From: Caenorhabditis elegans
Taxonomy: Eukaryota > Nematoda > Chromadorea > Rhabditida > Rhabditidae
Length of the DNA stretch: 64,000 nucleotides
Direction of reading: 5' to 3'
NCBI RefSeq assembly: GCF_000002985.6
Contig: NC_003280.10
Location: 3,034,501-3,098,500, forward strand
Of the stretch, positions 42,447-53,526 are shown in pieces. Under the pieces are notes generated by a model. It had not been told where the DNA came from, did not search any database, and was given only the letters and a program-made list of their open reading frames with translations. Positions within the stretch are counted from its first letter, which is position 1; each line of letters begins with the position of its first letter. A program made the translations under genes and the position numbers.

Positions 42447-44305
42447 TTACTGACTGAAATCGGGTTTTTATTGCGTTTTTTTGAATAAAAAATAAAAAAT
42501 CACTAGGAATTCGTGAAAAAAACACGAAAAACCGAGAGAACTTAAGCTTTTTGTGTCGATTTCCGTGTAAATTATCACATTTCAAAATGCGGCCGGGTCT
42601 CGCCACGATTTGCCCGCCGCTGTGTCACGGGGTACGGTGGATGGCGAGAACCACGTCACTGTGCGAGAAATCTAGATTCCAATCTTTTTCCGGCGATTTA
42701 CGTGGATTTTTGCCGGTTTTCAGCGGATTTTTTCGTTTTTTCGTGGGTTTTTGAGGTTAAAAATTGATTTTTGAAGCTTTTAAAGCTATATTTCAGTCGA
42801 AAAAGCGGCAAAAATCGATAAAAAACAGGTAGAAAGAGTGAAAAGTGACGTGGCGTTGAATTAGGTCAATTTAAATCAATTTGTCGTTGAAAATTGGGTT
42901 TTACAGCTTTAAAGCCTAGATTTCTGTCAAAAAATCAATAAAAACCAGGCGAAATGAGAGAATTTTGTGAAAAATCAAGTTTCGCAACTTTTTCCGTAGT
43001 TTTCTGTGGATTTTTGCGATTTTTTTCCATTAGAAATTCGATTTTCTGTGTTTTTTGCAGAAAAAGTTACAGTTTTTGCTGAAAAATGCGATTTTTTCAG
43101 GCAAAAACGACAAAAAATCCCATTATCAGCAGAATTTTGGTGGTTTTCTCAGTATTTTTTTCTGAAAAATGCAATTTTTTCAGCCAAAACTGGCAAAAAT
43201 TGCATTATTAGCAACAATTTGTGTGATTTTTCAGATTTCTAGCTGAAAAATGCAATTTTTTTCAGCTAAAACTAACAAAAATCGCATTTTTTGTGGATTT
43301 TTGCAACTTTTCGCGTTTTTTTTTCCATTAAAAATTAAGTTTTAAGGCAAAAAAAGCGAATTTTCGCGGGGTTTTACCACAAAAAAAAACCGAGGGAAAG
43401 GCGAATTTTGCATACAATTGTCCAAAAAATTGAATTTTTTCAATTTTTTTACAAGAACAGTCAGAAAATTTGCATTTTTAGTAAAAAATTTGGCATTTTT
43501 TACTGAAAAAATGGAAAAAATCGATTGAAAATGGGGATTTTTAGCCGAAAATTTGGAAATTTTCAGTAAAAATCTGATTTTTTTAGCTTAAAAACCGATA
43601 TTTTTCGATTTTTAAGCTAAAAAATTGATTTTTTCAGTGAAAAATGGAAAAAATCGATTGAAAATGGGGATTTTTAGCCGAAAATTTGGAAATTTTCAGT
43701 AAAAATCTGATTTTTTAGCTTAAAAACCGATATTTTTCGATTTTTAAGCTAAAAAATTGATTTTTTCAGTGAAAAATGGAAAAAATCGATTGAAAATGGG
43801 GATTGTTAGCCGAAAATTTGGAAATTTTCAGTAAACACCTAATTTTTAGGTTAAAAGCCGGGATTTTCCGATTTTTACGCCAAAAAACGGAATTTTTGAC
43901 TAAAAAATCGGGTTTTCAGCTGGATTTCGAAGAGTTTTAGGGTTAAAAATGGTCAAAAATTCAATTTTTCTGATGTTTTTGATTTTTCTGATGTTTTTGA
44001 GCATTTTTCATGCTTCAGAGTGATTTTCTTGTCATTTACAGCGTTTTTTGATGATTTTTATCCATTTTCTGACGTTTTTGGGCATTTTTCATGCTTAAAG
44101 GCGATTTTCGGGGGTTTTCCAGCGTATTTTGACGATTTTTATTCATTTTCTGGCGTTTTTCGATGATTTTCGATGATTTTTCACAGAAAAATGCGATTTA
44201 GCTGGAAAATTCAATTTTTTCACAAATTTTTTTTTAAAACGTGAACTTTCTCTACTTTTTTCTTTCTTTTCCCCACAAAAAACCCGAATTTCCAGCTCCT
44301 CCACA
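42447..44305. promoter_or_regulatory. Divergent upstream region, ZRANB2-like (-) and copb-1 (+)
   Basis: 1.86 kb between two start codons. The promoters of both genes should be here; 42540-42690 is less AT-rich (GCGGCCGGGTCTCGCCACGA) and is the likeliest core for the minus-strand gene. 43490-43860 is a roughly 145-bp unit repeated about 2.5 times. 43800-44170 duplicates 40780-41110 in the neighbouring gene's intron. TTTCCAG at 44289-44295, ten bases before the copb-1 ATG, looks like a trans-splice or 5' UTR acceptor. Confidence 0.65.
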
Positions 44306-47300
44306 ATGAGCTCCGGAGAGCAACCATGCTACACACTCATCCACGTGCCCAGTGACGCTGAGCTCCCATCAGAAGCTCAATTGAAGGAAAAATTCGAGAA
44401 AGGAGGCGATAAAGAGCGAATTGAGGCGCTCAAAAAGCTCATTTACATGATTTTAAACGGAGAAAAAACGTCGCAGAGCATGCTAATGTACGTCATCCGC
44501 TTCTGTCTTCCATCCAATGAGCACACCCTTAAAAAAGTGCTCTTGATCTTCTGGGAATGTGTTCCGAAGACGGATTCCAATGGAAAGCTGCTCCACGAGA
44601 TGATTCTGGTGTGCGATGCCTACCGAAAAGACCTTCAACACCCGAATGAGTTCGTTCGCGGTTCGACCCTTCGGTTTTTGTGCAAACTCCGTGAGCCCGA
44701 GCTTCTCGAGCCGCTTATGCCGGCGATTAGAGCTTGTTTGGAGCATCGGCACTCGTATGTTCGTCGTAACGCTGTCTGCGCGATTTTCACTATTTATAGT
44801 GAGTTTTTTTGGGCTTATTTAGGCCTGAAATGGGCTTGAAAATGCGAAAAATGACTTTTTTCCAAGAATTTTCACCTTTTATTGCATATTTTACGTTATT
44901 TAGTTGATAAAAGGTACATTTATTGCAAAAAATCGCATTTTTAGCTGAAAATTGGCGAATTTTTCAGCCAAGAACGGCTAAAATCGCATTTTTAGCCGAA
45001 ATTTGAGGGTTTCTTAAGATTTTTGATTTTTTGCTCCAAAATGCGATTTTCTAGGCTCATTTTCGGTGAAATTTGCGATTTTTTGCGAAAAAATCCCTTT
45101 ATTAGCTGAAAATTGGCGAATTTTTCAGCCAAAAATGGCAAAAATCGCATTTTTAGCCGAAATTTGAAGGTTTCTTCAGTTTTTTTTGGTGAAAATTGCG
45201 ATTTCTCATGTTTTTTGAGCTGAAAAATACGATTTTTTACAATTTTTATGCCAAAAAACACATTTTTAGCTGAAAATGCGATTTTGTCAGCCAAAAATGG
45301 CAAAAATCCCATTTTCAGCTAAAATTTGGGGTTTTTTTTTCAGTTTTTTTGCTGAAAAATACGATTTTTCATGATTTTTCAAGAAAAATCACATTTCCAA
45401 CGAAATTCTGACTATTTTTCGCTGAAAAACGGCAAAAATGCCAATATTCAGCTGAAAAATGAGCATTTTGTCTGATTTTTGTTGCCAAAAATCGATTATT
45501 AAGCTGGAAGATGGAAAAAAAATTCGACTTTTTGATGTTTTAAGCTAAAAATACGTAAAATTTCGTTATTTTAAGCAGAAAAATCGAATTTTTCAGGGAA
45601 AAACCTGAAAAACTTGCAGATTTCCAGCTAAAAATGTCATATTTTCTGCAAAAAAACCAGGAAAAATCGTATTTTTCAGCTAAAAATGCGAGTTTGGTCT
45701 TGAAATGCACCTTAATTAACGAAAAATCAATGGAAATATGCAATAAAAGGTGAAAATTTGAGAAAAAACCAACTTCGGGACCGGAAAATTGACCAAAATT
45801 AATGATTTTAGCTAAAATTAGGTGATTTTTTCGCATTTTTTGATCATTTTTTCCCCGTTTAATCCAAAAATCCCGCTTTTTTTCCAGAAAACTTTGAATT
45901 CCTGATCCCAGACGCACCGGAGCTCGTCACAGAATACCTTGAACAGGAGCAAGATGCTTCGTGCAAGCGTAACGCTTTTATGATGCTCCTTCACGTAGAT
46001 CAAGCTCGTGCTCTTGACTATTTATCGGGATGTATCGATCAAGTCGGATCTTTTGGAGATATATTGCAGCTCGTTATTGTTGAACTCATTTATAAGGTGC
46101 ATTCTGTGGAAAATTGACTGAAAATATCGATTTTTTGAGAAAAAACCCGTAAAAATGGGGTTTTTTTCGTTGAAAATCGAAGAATTTTCATTAAAAACGG
46201 CGATTTTCAAGAAAATTGCGGTTTTTTAAGGAAAAATCTGACAAAACCCTGTAAAAATGGGGTTTTTTTTTTTGTTAAAAAACGGAGAATTTCCATTAAA
46301 AACGGCACTTTTTTTATGAAAATTAACTGAAAATGTGAATTTTAGAGTAAAAAAGCTATAAAAATGGCGTTTTTTCGTTGAAAAATGGAGAATTTACATT
46401 AAAAACGGCGATTTTCAAGAAAATTGATTGAAAATATCGATTTTTTGAGAAAAACTTGTTAAACAGGCTATTTTTGTTTTAAAAAAACGGAGAATTTTCA
46501 TTTAAAACGTCGCTTTTTATGAAAATTGAATGAAAATATGAACTTTTAAGCAAAAATCTCAGAAAAATCGTGAAAATCTAGAAATTTCACTATAAAAATG
46601 TGTGAAAATCGATTTTTAATTTTAAAATTAACTAAAAATTGGTTTTTTCAACGAAAATACGATAAATTTATCGAAAAATATGATTTTCCTCCAATTTTAA
46701 CCGAAAAAACTGAAAAAAAATGGCCGAAATCATCCAAAAACTCCAATTTTCTTTCAGGTTTGCCACAATAATCCAAACGAGGCTTCCCGATTCATCAGAT
46801 GTGTCTACAATCTTCTTCAGTCATCATCACCAGCCGTTAGGTGAGGAAAATCTTGGAAAAATGACGGATTTTCCTGGAAAAAATGGACAAAAAATCGCCA
46901 ACACCATAAAAATTGTGCGATTTTAGCGAAAAAACTGGAAAATTACGATTTTTAGACCCCAAAACCTTAAAAATTCAGCGATTTTCTCGAAAAATAGCCT
47001 GAAAAAATGAAAAATGTTGAGTTTTTTTTTTTCGAAAAAAATGCTCCAAAACCTGGAAATTGTGCAATTTTTTCGTTAATAAGCTGAAAAATAATTAAAT
47101 CTTTATTTTTTCTTGAAAAACCTATCAAAATTCTCAAAAAAATCGAGTTTTAGACGCCAAAAGCCCCAAAACCGTGAAAATTTCGCGTTTTTCTGAAAAA
47201 AAAAAAGATAAAAAGTTAGAAAATTACCGTCTTTAGACCCCGAAATCTTGAAAATTCCGCGATTTTTGTCAAAAAAAAATAGGCGAAAAATCAGATAATT

Positions 47301-50300
47301 GCAGTTTTGAGACCTCCAAAACCTCCAAAATTTTGCAATTTTTGTGAATTTAGCCTGAAAAACACTGAAAACCTGGAAAATTTTGAGATTTTACCGGAAA
47401 AAATAGGCGAAAAATAGGAAATTTATGAATTTTTCCCGAAAATCCCCACAAAAACCACTCAAAACCTTGAAAATTTCGCGTTTTCCGTCAAAATAAAAAA
47501 AAATAGGCGAAAAGTTGGAAAATTACGATTTTTAAACCCGAAAAGCCTGAAAATTGTGCGATTTTCTTGAAAAAATGAGCGGAAAAATTAGAAAAAAACG
47601 CAGTTTTTAGACACTAAAACCTGGGAAATTGTTTAATTTTTCTTTTTTTTTTAACACTAAAACTTTCACAAAATGCTCCAAAAACTGGAAAATCACGAAT
47701 TTTTTCGCGAAAATTCACCGAAAAAATGCTCAAAATTGCAGATACGAAGCCGCCGGCACCCTCGTCACCCTCTCCAACGTACCAGCCGCCGTGAAGGCCG
47801 CCGCCAGTGCCTACATCGACCTGATAGTCAAAGAGTCGGATAACAATGTGAAGCTCATCGTTCTCGACCGGCTTGTGGCTCTTCGCGGCTCGTCGAGCAA
47901 CGAAAAGATTCTCCAAGGACTTGTCATGGATATTCTTCGTGTGCTCAGCTCGCCGGGCCTAGAAGTTCGCAAAAAAACGCTGAGCCTGGCGTTGGATTTG
48001 GTTTCAAGCCGAAATGTCGAGGATATGGTGATGTTTTTGAAGAAGGAAATCAATAAAACCGCCACCGAATCCAACGATGAAAATGGAAAATATCGGCAGG
48101 AGCTTGTCAAGACGCTTCACGCGGCGACTATCAAGTTTCCAGACGTTGCTTCAACTATTGTTCCAGTGCTCATGGAGTTCCTATCAGACACCAATGAAAA
48201 AGCCTCCTCATATGTGCTCCAATTCGTTCGTGAAGCTGTTCATAAGCTTCCTAACCTGAAAAACGCGATCCTTGGAGCTCTCCGTGAAGGTATTCCGTTC
48301 ATCCAATCGCCTACGATCTTCATGTCAGCCCTCTGGATCCTTGCGACGTACTGTGAAGCCGATGGAGCTCTGGATGTGCTCAAGCTTGTTAAGAACTCTC
48401 TTGGAGAGCTTCCACTTGTGGATAGTGAGCTCTCTGGGCAGGAAGAGCAAAAGCCGGAGGAGCAGCAGCCCGAGCAGCAGCAGAAGTACGATTTTTTGCC
48501 GCTCGAAAAATTGGGAAAAAATCGCAATTTTCCGAGTAAAAACCAAAAAAAAATAAATAGAAAAATGAATAAAATTCAAAAAAATTTTCCCTAAAACGAT
48601 TTTAGGGCAGAAAAAATCGAAAAAACGATTTTTTGCGAAATTTTCACCCCCAAATCCCTGAAATTCCTTCATTTTTTGAACAAATCCATGTCGAACAGAC
48701 GCGGCGGAAAATTGATTTTTTAGCTTAATTTTCGCTAAAACTCTTAAAAAATGAAAATTTTAAATCTAAAAAACCCAGTTTTCTTCCAGAATTTTGAAAA
48801 AATCTCTGTTTTTTTTTTTGGTAAAACCCGTAAAAAATTGAAAAAAATCGATTTTTTCAAATGAAAATCTTTAAAACATTGAAAAAATTTCAATTTTTTA
48901 GGCAAAAACCATCGATTTTTTTTGGATAAAATCTCAAAAAAATTGAAAAATGTCCACTAAAACAAAAATCGACTTTTTTTTTTGATAAAACCCGTAAAAA
49001 GTTGAAAAAAAATCGTATTTTTCATCCATAAAAAATTAAAAAATTGAAAAATGTTCACAAAAACACATTTTATGGCAAAAAATCTATTTTTTAGCCTAAT
49101 TTTCGATCATTTTTCACCCCAAAACCCCCAATTTTCTTTCAAAATAATCGATTTAATCGCATTTTTTTTGGTAAAACCCGCAAAAAATCATTGAAAAAAA
49201 ATCGATTTTTTGCGCAATTTTCTTCCAGAATTGAAAATAAATTGATTTTTTTTATTTGGAAAAACCCGCAAAAAATTGAAAAATTTGATTTTTTCAATTT
49301 TTTCAAATAAAAATTTCGAATTTTTCAGGCAAAAACCGAAAGTCACTGCAGACGGAACGTACGCCACTCAGACGGCTCTCTCGAGCACTGTAACCACGTC
49401 AAAAAAGAACGAGAAGCCGCCACTCCGACGTTTCCTGCTCGACGGCGAGTTCTTCCTCGGAGCATCGCTAGCCACAGTGCTCACGAAGCTCGCCCAACAA
49501 TTCACCGAGCTCAACGGAGCCGCGAGCGAACGTGCGAATCGATTCAGAGCCGAGTGTATGCTTATCCTCTCGTCGATTATTCATTTGGCAAAGAGTGGGC
49601 TGTGCATTGTGCATCAACAAGTCAACGAGGATGATCTCGATCGAATGGGAGCAACAATTAAGATTTTGGCTCAAGGGATTCCGGGGCTCGACGAGCAGTA
49701 CGGCGACGATTGTAAGAAGAGTTTAGAGTTGATGCTCGGAGCCAAGTCGATTAGTCGGCTTGATGTTACTACTGAGAAGATGGCTTCCACCACGGCTGCT
49801 GGATATCGATCCAAAGATTTTGTGGAAATTGATAAAACTATCAATTTTACGCAGCTCTCTGCTCGGAGCAACCAGCAAGGCGAGAATTTGTTCGACTTAT
49901 CGCTCTCGCAGGCTCTTGGAACAGCTCCGAAGGCTCAAAAATTCGACTTTTCGAGCTCAAAACTGGGAAAAGTGATTCAACTCGCCGGATTTTCGGATCC
50001 AATCTACGCTGAAGCCTATGTCAATGTGAATCAGTATGATATTGTGCTCGACGTGCTCATTGTCAATCAAACATCGGATACACTTCAAAATGTTTCCCTT
50101 GAGCTCGCCACTGTTGGAGACTTGAAGCTTGTCGATAAGCCGACACCGGTTACACTTGCTCCCAATGATTTTTCGAATATTAAAGCGACGGTGAAGGTTG
50201 CGTCGACGGAGAATGGTGTGATCTTTTCAACGATTTCGTATGATGTGACAGGATCTACGTCGGATCGGAATTGTGTCTATTTGCAGGATATTAAGATTGA

Positions 50301-52890
50301 TATTATGGTGCGCGGGTTTTCATGTGGATTTTCCAGCGAAAAATTGAGATTTTTTGGGGATTTTCGTGAAATTTCAGCTGAAAATTCGAAAATTTTCGGG
50401 CAATTTTTAGCCAAAATTGTGATTTTTTACGATTTTTTCGTAAAATTTCAGTCAAAATATGACATTTTCTGAATTTTTTGGCAATTTCCAGTCAAAAATT
50501 GAATTTTACTGGAATCTTTAAAGAATTTCAGTCAAAAATTCAGTTTTTAACGAATTTTTCGTAAAATTTCAGTCAAAAGTTATGATTTTCGTGATTTTTG
50601 GACATTTTCAGTCAAAAAATTGAATTTTTACGAATTTTTCGTAAAATTTCAGTCAAAAGTTGTGATTTTCATGGTTTTTGGACATTTTCAGTCAAAAATT
50701 GAATTTTTAAACATTTCAGCCAAAAATTGAATTTTTACGAATTTTTCGTAAAATTTCAGTCAAAAGTTGTGATTTTCATGGTTTTTGGACAATTTCAGCC
50801 AGAAAATTGAATTTTTAAACATTTTCAGTTAAAAATTGATTTTTTTCTAGAATTTTTCGTAAAATTTCAGTCAATTTTCTCAATTTTCAGGATTTTTTTG
50901 ATAATATAAGTAAAAATTAATTTTTTTTTCCTGAATTTTTCGCCCCAATTTTCAGTTAAAATTTGAATTTTTCTGGAATTTTTGGCCAATTTCAGTAAAT
51001 TTTTCCCATATATTTCAGGATTACATAGTGCCTGGCAACGTGACAGACACAGAATTCCGTACAATGTGGAGTGATTTCGAATGGGAGAATAAGGTGAACG
51101 TGATGACGCCGATTCGTGATCTACGGGATTTCCTTAATCATTTGTCGACATCTACGAATATGAAGGTTTTGACTGGAGATGCGGCGATTGGTAAGGGGAA
51201 AACGAGAACATTTTCGAGAGGATTTTGGCTGGAAAATTGGATTTTTTAAAGATTAAAAAAATGCGAATTTTTTCAATTCTGGAAAAAATTGGGCGAAAAA
51301 TCGATTTTTCTGCCTAAAAAAAGGTTGTATTTTGTGAAAATTTAAATTTTTTCAAGATCTTCGTCTAAAAAAATCGATTTTTAAAGGGTTTTAGCCAAAA
51401 AAAAGGCTAAAAAATCGATAATTTTTCAATTTACTGCTAATCAACACGAATTTGTGCGAAAAATCCAATTTTTTGTCCTAAAATGGTTTTTATCTAAAAA
51501 ATTCGAATTTTTCACAATTTTTCGAGAATTTTCCAGCTAAAAATTTCGAAAAATTTATATTTTCGAGAATTTTAGGCGAAAAATCGATTTTTTTGCCTTA
51601 AATTGATTATTAACGAAATTTTTCCAATTTTTCAATGTTTTTGGTTGGAAAATTTTTAATTTTTAATTTAAAAATTCGAATTTTTTCAATTTTTAGACCC
51701 AAATTATTTAAACCCAAAAAAAATAAACATTTGAATTTTCGGCAAAAAACCTCTAAAAATTGAAAAAATTCGAATTTTTAAATTAAAAATTAAAAAAAAA
51801 TCGAATTTTCCAACCAAAAACATTGAAAAATTGGAAAAATTTCGTTAATAATCAATTTAAGGCAGAAAAATCATCGATTTTTCGCCCAAAATTCTCGAAA
51901 ATATAAATTTTTAGCTGGAAAATTCTCGAAAAATTGTGAAAAATTCGAATTTTTCAGTTAAAAACCATTTTAGGACAAAAATTGGATTTTTCGCACGCAA
52001 ATTCGTGTGGATTAGCAGGAAAATTGAAAAATTATCGATTTTTTAGCCTTTTTTTTGGCTAAAACCCCCAAAAAAATCGAATTTAAATTTTCACAAAATG
52101 CAACTTTTTTGGGCAGAAAAATCGATTTTTCGCCCAATTTTTCCAGAATTGAAAAAATTTGCATTTTTCAGCCAAAAAGTTCAAACAATGAAAAAAAAAA
52201 CCAGATTTTTTGAAGGAAATCTCAAAAAATTTGAAAAATATTTCCTAAAACACATTTTAGGGCTGAAAAATCGATTTTAGCCGAATTTTCACCCAGAATT
52301 TATAAAAATTGATTTTTTTTGTTGTAAAATCGGCAAAAAATTGAAAAAAATCGAATTTTTAAGATAAAATCACAAAAAATATGAAAAATGTTCACTAAAA
52401 CACATTTTATGGCTGAAAAATTGATTTTTAAGCCCAATTTTCGCACCAAAACCCCAAAAAACCCCCAATTACTTGCAGAATTTAAAAAAAAACGAATTTT
52501 TTAGCCAAAAACCTCAGAAAATTGGGAAAAAAATCGATTTTTTTGGATAAAATCTCAAAAAATTGGAAATTTCTCAGCAAAAACCAGTTAAGGGCAAAAA
52601 AAAAATCGATTTTTCGCCCGATTTTCACCTATTTTTCACCCAATTTTCTTGCAGAAGGCGACTGTGGATTCCTGGCAGCCAATCTATGTGCTCATTCGAT
52701 TTTCGGTGAAGATGCTCTCGCGAACGTCTCTGTCGAGAAGGCTCTTCCGATGGATGACTCGTCGCCGATCGTCGGTCATATTCGGATCCGTGCAAAGAGC
52801 CAAGGAATGTGCCTGACACTGGGTGATAAGCTGAGCTCGGCAATGCGTTCACGACGTGATGGTCAACCGATTGCTGCTCCGTCGGCTTGA
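44306..52890 (+). CDS. copb-1: Coatomer subunit beta (beta-COP)
   Basis: Exons 44306-44798, 45888-46096, 46758-46840, 47742-48485, 49329-50307, 51019-51190 and 52655-52890 give 971 aa, in frame; human beta-COP is 953 aa. It is a subunit of the COPI coat that returns cargo from Golgi to ER. N-terminal adaptin-like HEAT repeats (about 20-540) include [60 protein letters not shown] and [20 protein letters not shown] glutamine-rich linker ([14 protein letters not shown]) is followed by the beta-COP C-terminal domain ([40 protein letters not shown]) and the appendage platform ([33 protein letters not shown]). All introns after the first exon are long, AT-rich and repetitive. The C. elegans orthologue carries this name; the call rests on full-length similarity. 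Confidence 0.96.
51261..52164. repeat. Long near-palindrome in last copb-1 intron
   Basis: 51261-51702 is the reverse complement, with scattered changes, of 51767-52164. Matching landmarks from the outside in: TTCAATTCTGGAAAAA against TTTTTCCAGAATTGAA, GGCTAAAAAATCGATAATTT against AAATTATCGATTTTTTAGCC, and TTTTGGTTGGAAAATT against AATTTTCCAACCAAAA. The loop is only about 60 bp. Confidence 0.9.
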
Positions 52891-53526
52891 AGGGGCCCTG
52901 AGGCTTGAAGGCTTGAAGAAGGCTTGAAGGCCCAAAGGCTTATAAATTTTATTCATTTTTTTCTCTCTTGGATTTGTATGATTTGTGATTGATTTACTGA
53001 TTTTTTTTTTGGAATTAATTATTGATTTTTTGTTCCAAGTGTTTATTGCTCCCCCAGCCCCCCAGTCCGTAACTTATTGATTTTTTTTCCACGCAAAAAA
53101 TTATTCCCCCTCACCCCCCGTTTTTCTGTCTATTTTTTTTGTATGTCCCACCACATTCGTGTGAAATGAACAACATGGGTTCAATTTTTGCTGCTCTTTT
53201 TTGGCTCAAAATTGTGATTTTTACAGGTTTCTCGTTGTGTTTGCGTACTTTTTCGCGCTACAGTAACCATGGGGAAATTGGCGAAAATTGGAGCGAAAAT
53301 GGTTACGGTAGCCTCGAGAATACGCAAACACACACAAAGTCTTAACGGATTCTTGCGTGGACTCTGGAAGTGATTTTTGCAATTTTTGAGAGTTTTTTTT
53401 TTGCGTGAAAGCTGTGTGTGTACTCCACACGGACAAATTTTCAAATTTTATTAGAAAGCATTTTGGCGGGCTAATTCAAAATAAAATTCAAATTTTTAGA
53501 TGAAATTTTGGCGGGAAATTCGAGAT
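52891..53526. other. Intergenic, convergent 3' ends, with a small palindrome
   Basis: Short repeats of AAGGCTTGAAG follow the copb-1 stop. 53232-53335 is an inverted repeat (GTGTTTGCGTAC...GCTACAGTAACCAT against ATGGTTACGGTAGC...TACGCAAACAC). No gene is seen. Confidence 0.6.

Noticed and set aside
28100-52600. Many open frames of 60-200 codons rich in F, K, N and I
   Set aside because: They come from AT-rich low-complexity introns, lack splice-phase support and match no family; those antisense to real exons are shadows.
53232-53335. Palindrome as a microRNA precursor
   Set aside because: Arms carry common dispersed-repeat sequence and CAGTAACC/GGTTACGGTAG stretches; without small RNA data a repeat is the simpler reading.
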